6,169 nt of DNA, from positions 17,016 through 23,184 of the forward strand of contig NZ_MDDW01000026.1 of NCBI RefSeq assembly GCF_001854865.1. Direction: 5' to 3'. Position numbers and translations under genes: made by a program. A model generated the notes under the pieces. That model saw nothing but the letters and a program-made list of their open reading frames with translations, was not told the DNA's origin and made no database searches. This DNA is from Rhizobium sp. LCM 4573 (GTDB taxonomy: Bacteria; Pseudomonadota; Alphaproteobacteria; Rhizobiales; Rhizobiaceae). This document shows positions 1 through 6,090 of this stretch, in pieces. Numbering within the stretch: the first letter of the stretch is position 1; each line of letters opens with the position of its first letter.

Positions 1-131
1 ATCGAATCGAGCGATTCCACCGTGCCCTCCCAGAAGCCGCAGGTGTTGACGACCCCGCCAACCGTTCCTTTGAGAAGGGTTTCAAAGGCGCCGCGATCGA
101 AATGTCCACATTGCAACCCATCGATGATCAT
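1..131 (-). CDS. Peptidase M19 (membrane dipeptidase-like) protein, N-terminal part
   Basis: Only the first 43 codons are present; the gene runs off the left edge. The start is the ATG at 131-129, which overlaps the stop of the upstream gene as ATGA, with purine-rich AAGGGAAGG and AAGG stretches upstream as possible ribosome sites. The peptide opens MIIDGLQCGHFDR and continues to a GFWEG motif near residues 32-36. This resembles the opening strand and first helix of a bacterial subgroup of M19 dipeptidases, TIM-barrel zinc enzymes related to renal dipeptidase. Canonical M19 enzymes start with an Asp-Gly-His-Asn-Asp type motif whose His and Asp bind metal. Here the equivalent stretch reads D4-G5-L6-Q7-C8, so those ligands seem to be missing and the protein may not be a standard dipeptidase. 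It is the fourth gene of the IclR-led operon. The family call rests on a short fragment and is moderately sure. Confidence 0.72.
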   Translation of the reverse strand, partial: MIIDGLQCGHFDRGAFETLLKGTVGGVVNTCGFWEGTVESLDS

Positions 132-850
132 GCCTTGGCGCCTTCCCTTTCGCGTTCGGAGAGCTTGGATGCGAGGAAGCTCACATCCGTTTCGTCGTCA
201 TTGTCCTTGCGGCCGATAACCGTACCGTCCTCGGTGATGATCATAGGACCAGCATGGCGGCGGGAAACGACGCTGTCTGTGGCAAGCGCCTTCTTGGCCA
301 GATGGTAGATGCGCCACCAAAGATCGGATTCGACCTCCACTCCGCCTTCGAGCAAGGCCCAAAGCAGAGGGTCGTCCTGTCGGACATTGCCGGTGACCGG
401 CACCGGCGCGGCCTTCAGCAGGTTGCCGGAAACGGTAATCGTGAGGCCCGTGCGCCCCCCAAGGCTTGCGGCAACGGCAAGTTCGGCCGGATCGACTGCG
501 TCATTGACGGTCAACTCCGCCGCGCCGAACCTCTGGACGAGTTCTCCGAGGAGATCGATCACCGCCGGGAGCACGAACCAGGCATGCTGCCCCGCGGCAT
601 CGAGCACGATCCGTGTTCCCTCCTCCGAGGAGATCGAAATGCGGGACGGATCAGCCGAGCCAAAGCTTTCGAAACGTTCCTCGAGCAGCCGGAAGCCGCC
701 GAGTCCCAGTTTTTGCGAATACATGGGGAAGTCACCGACGACGAGGAAGAATCCTTTCGGCAGGCTGGTAAGTGAGAATATGCGCTCGGACATCAGCCGC
801 ATCTCGCGGGGCATGATGCGCAACGGGGTCTGGGTCGATGAAGAGGTCAT
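128..850 (-). CDS. Conserved protein of unknown function, 240 aa, translationally coupled
   Basis: A 240-residue soluble protein with no signal peptide or membrane segment. The start ATG at 850-848 overlaps the preceding stop (ATGA), and its own stop overlaps the next start in the same way, which argues for translational coupling on both sides. Internal ATGs at residues 13, 17 and 20 are possible alternative starts, since the conserved-looking part begins near SERIFSLTSLPKG (about residues 21-33). The middle is hydrophobic alpha/beta sequence. A Trp-Trp pair (SDLWWRIYHLAKK) lies near residues 180-190, and an acidic tail follows with RKDNDDE. The Trp, Leu-Ala, Ser-Arg-Arg, Asp-Asn-Asp pattern at the C-terminus recalls the end of DUF3726-type proteins as I remember them, but this is weak and unverified. 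No catalytic motif was recognised. Its place between the 569-aa protein and the M19 gene suggests a shared pathway or complex. Confidence 0.85.
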   Translation of the reverse strand: MTSSSTQTPLRIMPREMRLMSERIFSLTSLPKGFFLVVGDFPMYSQKLGLGGFRLLEERFESFGSADPSRISISSEEGTRIVLDAAGQHAWFVLPAVIDLLGELVQRFGAAELTVNDAVDPAELAVAASLGGRTGLTITVSGNLLKAAPVPVTGNVRQDDPLLWALLEGGVEVESDLWWRIYHLAKKALATDSVVSRRHAGPMIITEDGTVIGRKDNDDETDVSFLASKLSEREREGAKA

Positions 851-2556
851 AGGACAGGTTCCGCCGGATAATACCAGGTGCCGGTATAACCGGCGCGAAG
901 ATCGTCGGGCGTCGGAGCCCCGTGATAGAGAACTCCGCGCAGGTTGCGGCTTAAGAAATCGCGGGTCTTGTCGATGCCGTGAATGCCGACATTCATCAGC
1001 CGCACCAGATCAATCGGCACAAACTGCTCGGCATTGATGTTGGCGATAGGCGTGTGATAGCCGTGCCCGCGCAGGCTCTGGATACGCGCAATGAGATAGC
1101 GGTGCTCGGGATGCTTTAGAAGGAAGCGCGCGATTGTAAGCGAGCCTTCCGTCTTGCCGAGATCAACGGCAAGCGCCTGTATGTCCCCGCAGGCGTCGAA
1201 GCCGAGATCAAGCGCATCGGGAACTTCCTCGCGGGCACCACGCCGCGGCTCTTCTGCGGTTTCGGACTTGTACCAAACATATTTGTAGGCTTCCGGGCCT
1301 GACATGTCCGTATCGAGCGCCCACTGGTATTCCTCGCGAAGGAGTCGAGAGATGTCCTCGACCGTCTCGGCGGGAGCGATGTTGAATTCGTCAGCACCGG
1401 ATACGGCTTCGAGAAGCCGGTCGGCTTCCTCCGGCACGAGCTCGATCATCAAGGAAAGGAAGGTTTCGTAGGCCTCGGGCGAAAGGTCGCCGTCGAATTC
1501 GCAGGCCAGGATGTCGAGCGGTCGGTCGGCCGCACGACCGTTCACCGTGCCGTTCGCCTGAAATTCCTCAAGGGCAGCGACCACCTGCTCGAGATCATCG
1601 GCGATTTCGGCACTGGACGTGAATGTCTCATAGACCATCTGATCCTGTCTGCGGAAGACGATTGCCTGGCGCAGGAGCCCAATGAGCCGGGAAACCGGCT
1701 CATCGCCTGCTGCAAGCTTCAGCCCCCTCGCCTTCGCGATCGCGGTCTCGCGTGCGCTGAGAAGCGCACCGATCAGCCTCGGATGCTTATGCACGAAGAA
1801 GATGAGGCCGAGCGCCGAGCCGTTGCCGACACCGATATAACGACGGAGTTCCGGATCGAGCTTGACCGCCTTCTCGGATCTCCTGGCGGCAAGGTGTTCG
1901 ACGAGATCACAGGAAAACTCCCGCATGAGATAGGCGGTGAGAAGCTGCGCCTGCAGAACCCCGCCGAGCGCATGACCGGCGCCGAGTGAAGGGAACGAGC
2001 GGGTGCCGAACGTGCCGTTGCCGTCGAGGCCAGTGTTACGCATCAGGTAGCAGACCTTGGCGAGGTCGGCGACTTCCGGCTGCCGCCCTTCGGCAAGCGC
2101 TTCAAGCGTTTGGTTGAAGACCCGCATCGAACGATTGGAGCGGCACCAGATCAGTGTGCTGGGGGTTGCGCGCCCCATATAGAGTTTTGGGATCTCCCGC
2201 CGCGCCGTCTCGATGTCCGCCTCCGTGGCCGCTCCTTCGATCAGGGCGCCCATCATGTCCCAGGCTTGGCCGATGATGCGGCCTGTGCGGGCGGTCGAGC
2301 TGGGCGGGCGCGAAAAGCCGATGAAAGAGAAGTCCTGTCCGGGCGTCTTGATGGAGTAGACCACCGTCCCCTCGGCATTCGCGTCCACGTCGAAGAGTGC
2401 ACAGGAAATGTCCCAGCGCTCGCGGATCATCTTGTTCATGAGAGCCCGGGTGATGCTCAGCCGGCTCGGCTGGATGGCTGCGAGCCGCGAGGTCTTCATC
2501 ACCTCGTGTCCCGGTCTTGGATGCGGCATCGCCGCCTGTTCGGAAGTCGCGGTCAT
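847..2556 (-). CDS. Conserved protein of unknown function, 569 aa
   Basis: A large cytoplasmic-looking protein without signal peptide or clear transmembrane helices. The open frame extends back to 2679, but that would overlap the IclR gene by more than 100 bp with low-complexity His/Gly/Arg sequence. The ATG at 2556 sits 5 bp after the IclR stop, with a GGGAGAG-type site a little far upstream. ATGs at 2529 and 2499 are alternatives. Recognisable blocks are an N-terminal region with RWDISCALFDVD, then FIGFSRPP; a central region with WCRSNRSMRVFNQ, YLMRNTGLDGNGTFG and IGVGNGSALGL; and a C-terminal region with YVWYKS, EEPRRG and ARFLLKHPEHRYLIARIQSL, ending in LYHGAPTP. The sequence looks like a family of hypothetical proteins in alpha- and betaproteobacteria, but I know no assigned function and see no nucleotide-binding or metal motif. 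It is the second gene of the IclR operon and its stop overlaps the next start. Confidence 0.88.
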   Translation of the reverse strand: MTATSEQAAMPHPRPGHEVMKTSRLAAIQPSRLSITRALMNKMIRERWDISCALFDVDANAEGTVVYSIKTPGQDFSFIGFSRPPSSTARTGRIIGQAWDMMGALIEGAATEADIETARREIPKLYMGRATPSTLIWCRSNRSMRVFNQTLEALAEGRQPEVADLAKVCYLMRNTGLDGNGTFGTRSFPSLGAGHALGGVLQAQLLTAYLMREFSCDLVEHLAARRSEKAVKLDPELRRYIGVGNGSALGLIFFVHKHPRLIGALLSARETAIAKARGLKLAAGDEPVSRLIGLLRQAIVFRRQDQMVYETFTSSAEIADDLEQVVAALEEFQANGTVNGRAADRPLDILACEFDGDLSPEAYETFLSLMIELVPEEADRLLEAVSGADEFNIAPAETVEDISRLLREEYQWALDTDMSGPEAYKYVWYKSETAEEPRRGAREEVPDALDLGFDACGDIQALAVDLGKTEGSLTIARFLLKHPEHRYLIARIQSLRGHGYHTPIANINAEQFVPIDLVRLMNVGIHGIDKTRDFLSRNLRGVLYHGAPTPDDLRAGYTGTWYYPAEPVL

Positions 2557-2561
2557 GACCG

Positions 2562-3317
2562 TCAACGCTCTCCCTGCTGCATTTTGGTGATGGTCCTGGC
2601 CGCCTCCAGCAACGGCTCGCGGAATGTCTCGATGTCGAACCGGAACTCCGGCATGACCAGAGAGAGGGTGGCAGTGCACTTGCCGTTGAGATCGAAGATC
2701 GGCGCGGCGATCGCGATCACGCCGCTTTTGGTATAGCCGCTGGAAAGGGCATAGCCGTCGGCCTTCGTCGTCCTCAGGATATCCTCGGAAGCGAGTGGCT
2801 CGCCGCTTTCTTTAAGCTTGCCGAGCGTCATCTCGTCGGCGAATGCGGTCAGCACGCGGCCCGAGGCCGAACCTTCGAGTGACATCGTTGTGCCGATCTT
2901 CTGCTCGGCGCGCAGCACGCTTTCGGATTCGACGCGGGAGACGATGCAGGGAAGGCCGCGGTCCAGCACCGCCAGAGACGCCGTCTCTTTCACCCGCTGC
3001 ACGAGCATCTCGATGATCGGCTGGACGCGCGTGCCGAGATCGGCCTGTTCCAGAGCCGAGGCTGCGATGCGGCAGGCATGCATGGAGAGCCGGTAGCGCA
3101 TCTCCCTGTCCTGCTCGACCCACCCCGCCTCGATGAGCGTCAGCAGTCTTTGATAGGCGGTCGGCCGGGAGAGCTGCATGGCCGACGCCACCTCCGGCAG
3201 CTTCATCCCCCGAGGGCTCGCCGCCAGCACATCGAGCACCGCCATCGTCTTCAAAACGGTGGAGAGAGGGCGAACCCCGCTTTCCTCTTGTATTCTATTT
3301 GAATATGATGTATCCAT
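2562..3317 (-). CDS. IclR-family transcriptional regulator
   Basis: A 251-residue DNA-binding regulator of the usual IclR size. The N-terminal winged helix-turn-helix spans about residues 18-75, with LSTVLKTMAVLDVLAASPRG leading into KLPEVASAMQLSRPTAYQRL as the recognition unit. The C-terminal effector-binding domain spans about 85-248, with family-typical LAVLDRGLPCIVSRVES, then GSASGRVLTAFAD, then GYALSSGYTKSGVIAIAAPIFD. The ATG at 3317 was chosen because the HTH begins shortly after it. A TTG 48 bp upstream would put extra residues over an intergenic palindrome. No good ribosome-binding site precedes the ATG, so the start is less certain than the gene. It heads an operon with two unknown proteins and an M19 protein, and probably senses their substrate. 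Operator-like repeats overlap its start, which suggests autoregulation (inference). Confidence 0.95.
   Translation of the reverse strand: MDTSYSNRIQEESGVRPLSTVLKTMAVLDVLAASPRGMKLPEVASAMQLSRPTAYQRLLTLIEAGWVEQDREMRYRLSMHACRIAASALEQADLGTRVQPIIEMLVQRVKETASLAVLDRGLPCIVSRVESESVLRAEQKIGTTMSLEGSASGRVLTAFADEMTLGKLKESGEPLASEDILRTTKADGYALSSGYTKSGVIAIAAPIFDLNGKCTATLSLVMPEFRFDIETFREPLLEAARTITKMQQGER
3290..3306 (-). promoter_or_regulatory. Operator-like inverted repeat, copy 2
   Basis: The minus strand reads ATATTC, a 5-bp spacer AAATA, then GAATAC. The arms match as TATTC/GAATA. It lies within the first codons of the IclR gene and is centred 20 bp (two helical turns) from a similar site. Both fit the pattern GTATTC-N5-GAATAC. 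It is probably a regulator binding site, possibly for the IclR protein itself. Which protein binds is inference. Confidence 0.45.
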
Positions 3318-3326
3318 GTAGAATAC
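3310..3326 (-). promoter_or_regulatory. Operator-like inverted repeat, copy 1, over the IclR start codon
   Basis: The minus strand reads GTATTC, a 5-bp spacer TACAT, then GGATAC, an inverted repeat with one mismatch. The site contains the proposed ATG of the IclR gene. With copy 2 it also forms a longer perfect repeat: 9-bp arms TGTATTCTA and TAGAATACA at 3289-3297 and 3319-3327. Binding here would block transcription start or early elongation, fitting negative autoregulation. Confidence 0.45.
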
Positions 3327-3353
3327 ATTTGCGGACAAAATGATCGTTGTCAA
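3325..3353 (-). promoter_or_regulatory. Possible promoter for the IclR operon
   Basis: The minus strand has a perfect -35 hexamer TTGACA at 3353-3348. At the usual 17-bp spacing the -10 position (3330-3325) reads AAATGT, which is a poor match. A better -10-like TATTCT at 3325-3320 is 22 bp away, too far. If the 17-bp reading is right, transcription would begin close to the ATG at 3317 and give a leaderless or nearly leaderless message, which would fit the missing ribosome-binding site. This is a tentative call. Confidence 0.25.
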
Positions 3354-3371
3354 CCGAGTTGACAACGATCA
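3341..3371. promoter_or_regulatory. Perfect 31-bp palindrome (14-bp arms, 3-bp centre)
   Basis: The arms TGATCGTTGTCAAC and GTTGACAACGATCA are exact reverse complements around CGA. It lies 24 bp upstream of the IclR ATG and 124 bp after the SorC stop. On the minus strand it is followed by TTTTG, so it could act as a weak intrinsic terminator for the upstream operon. The exact symmetry and the embedded TTGACA equally suit an operator for a dimeric regulator. The sequence does not decide between the two. Confidence 0.6.
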
Positions 3372-3454
3372 TGTCTTCTGTCGGTGGTTTGCTCCTTGGA
3401 GGCAACGCGACCTTGAGGCGGTGTAGCCGAGTTCGCAAAACGATTTCACTGCCA

Positions 3455-3484
3455 GGGAAGCGTCGGCGGAGCAGCCGGCTTCCC
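3455..3484 (-). terminator. Stem-loop after the SorC gene
   Basis: A 7-bp perfect outer stem (GGGAAGC with GCTTCCC) and a 4-bp inner stem (CGGC with GCCG) enclose a 6-nt loop, with a 2-nt bulge on one side. It starts 11 nt after the SorC stop. No T-run follows directly on the minus strand; the nearest TTTT is about 15-20 nt later. It may therefore be a non-canonical terminator or a 3'-end-protecting hairpin. Confidence 0.4.
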
Positions 3485-3495
3485 CCGTCGTTTCG

Positions 3496-4449
3496 TCACA
3501 TCAGCAGTTTTTCGGCCGTCACCGCATCGGTTATCAAGCCGTTGATTAACCGCCCCCTCAGAGCGCCATGAAGAGCTGGGAGCTTTCTTTCACCCTTGGC
3601 GACGCCGATGACCAGCGTCCTGTCGCATGAGGGTATCGGCGCGCTGGCGACCCGGTCGTTTGTGATGCCCTTGATGAGCTTTCCTTCCTTGTCGAAAGTC
3701 CAGCCGACGATCTCTCCGACAGCCCCTGCTTTCTGAAGCAACGCCAGCTCGTCCTTGGCGATGAAGCCATCTATGAAGAGCGCTCCCTGGGGGCCTATGT
3801 CACCGACGCCGACGAAGGCGACATCGGCCCTGGCTGCCAGCCCCAGTGTCTGACGAATGCCCGGCTGGCTGTGAAGCGTCGCCCGCTCCTGCTGTGACGA
3901 GGCGATGACGGGTACAGGCATCGGAAAGCACTTCGCAGTGATCAGATCGGCCATCTTGAACACGACGTTATAGAACCAGACGGAACCCTCGCGCGTGATA
4001 TTGCCGGTCAGCGACACGATCTTGTGGTGCGGGGCATCGAACGGCACCATCTCCTCGATCGCCGCCTTGAGGGTATGGCCAGTTCCGATCGCGATGACGA
4101 GTGGTTTTTCGGATGCCAGCCGGCGCTCGATTTCGGCTGCCGCCGCCTGCGCCAATCCCGCGGTTGCCGTCTGTACCTGAGGGTCAGATGGGATGACTTC
4201 CACGAACTTGAGCCCGTACCTTGCGCTAAGTCGGGCGCCCAGCTCCATGCAGTCGCCGACCGCGTGATCGAGCCGGATCTTGATCAACCCTTGCGAAACG
4301 GCGCGAGATACCAGACGCTGTGCCGTCTGGCGCGACACGCCCAGTTTATGTGCGATCTCGTCCTGACTGTTGCCGGCAATGTAATAGAGCCAGCCTGCCT
4401 TCGCCGTGAAGTCGAGACGGCTGCTATTCACGTCCCTTTTGACGACCAT
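3496..4449 (-). CDS. SorC-family sugar-binding transcriptional regulator
   Basis: A 317-residue regulator of normal SorC/DeoR-like length. The N-terminal helix-turn-helix spans about residues 14-60, with GNSQDEIAHKLGVSRQTAQR as the DNA-reading unit. The C-terminal sugar-phosphate-binding domain spans about 65-317, with IAIGTGHTLKAAIEEM, SLTGNI, then VGVGDIGPQGALFIDGFI, and the family-typical end HGALRGRLINGLITDAVTA. The ATG at 4449 follows a GGGGAGGG ribosome site by about 8 nt. SorC proteins bind phosphorylated sugars or polyols and control the matching catabolic operon. Here the gene ends an operon with an ABC permease, a phosphodiesterase and a HAD enzyme, so it probably controls that unit and its own synthesis. 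The gap to the HAD gene is 84 bp and holds an imperfect hairpin (4470-4496), so some separate control is possible. The exact inducer is unknown. Confidence 0.96.
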   Translation of the reverse strand: MVVKRDVNSSRLDFTAKAGWLYYIAGNSQDEIAHKLGVSRQTAQRLVSRAVSQGLIKIRLDHAVGDCMELGARLSARYGLKFVEVIPSDPQVQTATAGLAQAAAAEIERRLASEKPLVIAIGTGHTLKAAIEEMVPFDAPHHKIVSLTGNITREGSVWFYNVVFKMADLITAKCFPMPVPVIASSQQERATLHSQPGIRQTLGLAARADVAFVGVGDIGPQGALFIDGFIAKDELALLQKAGAVGEIVGWTFDKEGKLIKGITNDRVASAPIPSCDRTLVIGVAKGERKLPALHGALRGRLINGLITDAVTAEKLLM

Positions 4450-4469
4450 GGTATTTACCCTCCCCTCTT

Positions 4470-4496
4470 CACGCCGGCGCCCTGGCCGGAAGCGTG
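4470..4496. other. Imperfect hairpin between HAD and SorC genes
   Basis: Arms CACGC-CGGC (4470-4478) pair with GCCG and GCGTG (4485-4488 and 4492-4496) around a 6-nt loop, with a 3-nt GAA bulge. No T-run follows on the minus strand. It could reduce read-through into the SorC gene or affect message processing, but it may also be chance in GC-rich DNA. Confidence 0.25.
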
Positions 4497-4533
4497 ATTT
4501 CCGATGCGTGGGCGCTGGGTCGTGCGGTACTGA

Positions 4534-5241
4534 TCAACTTCCAAGCCCTCCGACCGAGGCCTGAACGGATTGGCGCCGGTGGACGAGTTCGCCGATCAAT
4601 TCGTGCAGCTCGGCAGTACCGAAAGCCACGGCCTGCGCTCCGGCTTGCAGCAGAAGTTCGCGTCTGCCGGGTCGAGGATCGCTTGGCGCGACGAAGCCGA
4701 TCGCCTTCACCCCTGCCGCTCGCGCAGCCATGATGCCGGCCGCGCTGTCGTCGACGAGAAGACTGCGCGTATTCGTAACCGCCATCTTCAAGAGGCAGAG
4801 TTGAACGAGATCGGGTGCCGGTTTTGGGGCCGCAACCATTTCCGCGCTGAACACGTGGGGCGCGAATTCGTCCCATATGTCGAGCAGCCCAAGGCTGGCT
4901 TTCAATCTTCTCACCGAACTGTTTGAGGCGACGCATTTAGCGACATCGAGCGCTCGCAATACATCCTCCATACCGGCCATGACCTTCAGCTCGCGTCTGA
5001 AGGTCGCGAAGATTTCCGCATGCCATGCCGAAAAGACGGCTTCGATGTTTTCAAGGCCCCTCGTTTCGAGGATTGCACGTATTTCGGGCTCGGACTTGCC
5101 GGTAAACTCCACGAGGACGTCATAGGCCGTCATCGGCAAGCCACCACGCGTTACGGCTTCAGCCAGAGTGCGCGCCGCAAGCGGTTCACTGTCGATGAGA
5201 ACGCCGTCGCAGTCGAAAATAATAAGATCAATGCTATTCAT
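4534..5241 (-). CDS. HAD-superfamily hydrolase (beta-phosphoglucomutase / sugar-phosphatase-like)
   Basis: A 235-residue subfamily-I HAD protein. Motif I is FDCDGVLIDSE, with nucleophile Asp10 and acid/base Asp12. A helical cap follows (about residues 18-85). Motif II is the Ser in VASNS (Ser106), motif III is Lys140 in APKPAPDL, and motif IV is LLVDDSAAGIMAARAAG with Asp164/Asp165. All catalytic positions are intact. Relatives are phosphoglucomutases and phosphatases acting on sugar or polyol phosphates; the motifs cannot separate the two. The ATG at 5241 has a CAGG ribosome site at proper distance. It lies 72 bp after the phosphodiesterase gene and 84 bp before the SorC gene, on the same strand. 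It probably handles the phosphorylated product of the imported solute (inference). The C-terminal 15 or so residues are low in conserved features. Confidence 0.93.
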   Translation of the reverse strand: MNSIDLIIFDCDGVLIDSEPLAARTLAEAVTRGGLPMTAYDVLVEFTGKSEPEIRAILETRGLENIEAVFSAWHAEIFATFRRELKVMAGMEDVLRALDVAKCVASNSSVRRLKASLGLLDIWDEFAPHVFSAEMVAAPKPAPDLVQLCLLKMAVTNTRSLLVDDSAAGIMAARAAGVKAIGFVAPSDPRPGRRELLLQAGAQAVAFGTAELHELIGELVHRRQSVQASVGGLGS

Positions 5242-5313
5242 GAGCCTGTTTTCACGTTGAAATCTTTATCATGTCGCCGACTGACACCGATCCCGCTGAG
5301 TGCCGTGCGGCGG

Positions 5314-6063
5314 TCAATGGATGACATCCAGCGCCTCTGCCCGAATCTGCAATGCTAAGGCCGGGTCGTCGCTGGTGATCCAGCCGACGCCGTGCGCAAG
5401 CCAGGTCTGAAGTCCCTCGCCATCGTTCAACACCCAGGCACACAGCCGTGTCCGGGGAATGATAGCGTTGATTTCCTCGAAAGCAGCCGCGAGCAGCGTT
5501 TTCTCCACGGCGACGATCTCAACCAGGGCCGCCGCCCTCCTGACCATCGTCTGAGCGCCCAAGGCCTCCGCCGACCTCGCATTGATCGAGCACAGCCGGC
5601 CGATTTCCGGCGCCACGCGCCGGCATTCGGCAAGCACGTCGAGATTGAAACTCGTCAGCAAACTTCTGCCGGTCAGGCCATGACGCCGGATCGCTTCTGC
5701 GGCGAGAGCCTCCAGCCCTCGATAGGGAACTCCGCCCGCATCCGCTTTCAATTCCACATGCAGGTCGACCGGTCTGGAGGATGCGAAGAGCGCCAGCACC
5801 TCGTCCAGTGTTGGAATACCCTCAGACGAGCCCTTGAGTCGGGTCACCGGCCGATCCGTCGGAGACAGTCCTCTGACGACGCCGGTTGCCTCGGCTGTCC
5901 GCTCGAGCGTCGCGTCGTGGATCACGACCAGTTCGCCTGCATCCGTGAGATGCACGTCGAACTCGATCGCATCGACGCCCAGTTCGAGGGTGCGGCGGAA
6001 ACCCTCCATGGAATTTTCAGGCCAGAGGTTTCTGGCGCCACGATGGCCTACGATTTTAGTCAT
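5314..6063 (-). CDS. Glycerophosphodiester phosphodiesterase (UgpQ-like, cytoplasmic)
   Basis: A 249-residue GDPD-family TIM-barrel enzyme, close to the length of E. coli UgpQ and without a signal peptide, so cytoplasmic. It hydrolyses glycerophosphodiesters to sn-glycerol 3-phosphate and an alcohol. The active-site set is complete: GHRGARN (His7, Arg8), PEN (Glu16), EFDVHLTDAG (Glu34, Asp36), VIHD (His49) and HVELK (Glu104, Lys106). The family-typical LLTSFN and C-terminal AWVLND with WITSDDP are also present. The ATG at 6063 follows an AGGT ribosome site and lies 27 bp after the permease stop. The arrangement of permease then phosphodiesterase recalls the ugpBAECQ operon, where UgpQ cleaves diesters during uptake. 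A different diester substrate, such as a sugar phosphodiester, is possible since the regulator is of the SorC type. Confidence 0.95.
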   Translation of the reverse strand: MTKIVGHRGARNLWPENSMEGFRRTLELGVDAIEFDVHLTDAGELVVIHDATLERTAEATGVVRGLSPTDRPVTRLKGSSEGIPTLDEVLALFASSRPVDLHVELKADAGGVPYRGLEALAAEAIRRHGLTGRSLLTSFNLDVLAECRRVAPEIGRLCSINARSAEALGAQTMVRRAAALVEIVAVEKTLLAAAFEEINAIIPRTRLCAWVLNDGEGLQTWLAHGVGWITSDDPALALQIRAEALDVIH

Positions 6064-6090
6064 GTCATACCTGCATGTCTTGGGGTGGAA

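Noticed and set aside
309..1037. Open frame of 242 codons on the plus strand
   Set aside because: It is antisense to the 240-aa and 569-aa genes, rich in Ser/Arg/Pro as expected for a shadow frame of GC-rich coding DNA, and has no recognisable domain.
2557..2679. Upstream extension of the 569-aa protein by 41 residues
   Set aside because: It would overlap the IclR coding region by over 100 bp, and the extra residues are His/Gly/Arg-rich with no family-like pattern.
2110..2736. Open frame of 208 codons on the plus strand
   Set aside because: It crosses the 569-aa/IclR gene junction in antisense and has no ribosome-binding site or domain.
3318..3365. Upstream TTG start for the IclR protein
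   Set aside because: It would place 16 extra residues across the intergenic palindrome and proposed operator; the helix-turn-helix is complete from the ATG at 3317. A weak purine stretch upstream of the TTG means it is not fully excluded.
3296..3371. Small 25-codon frame on the minus strand starting at the ATG at 3373-3371
   Set aside because: It is short, overlaps the palindrome and the IclR start out of frame, and has no attenuator-like run of codons; nothing supports it as a leader peptide.
3528..3552. Imperfect inverted repeat CGGTTATCAA / TTGATTAACCG
   Set aside because: It is inside the SorC coding region and encodes the conserved family motif RLINGLIT, so the symmetry is most simply explained by the protein sequence.
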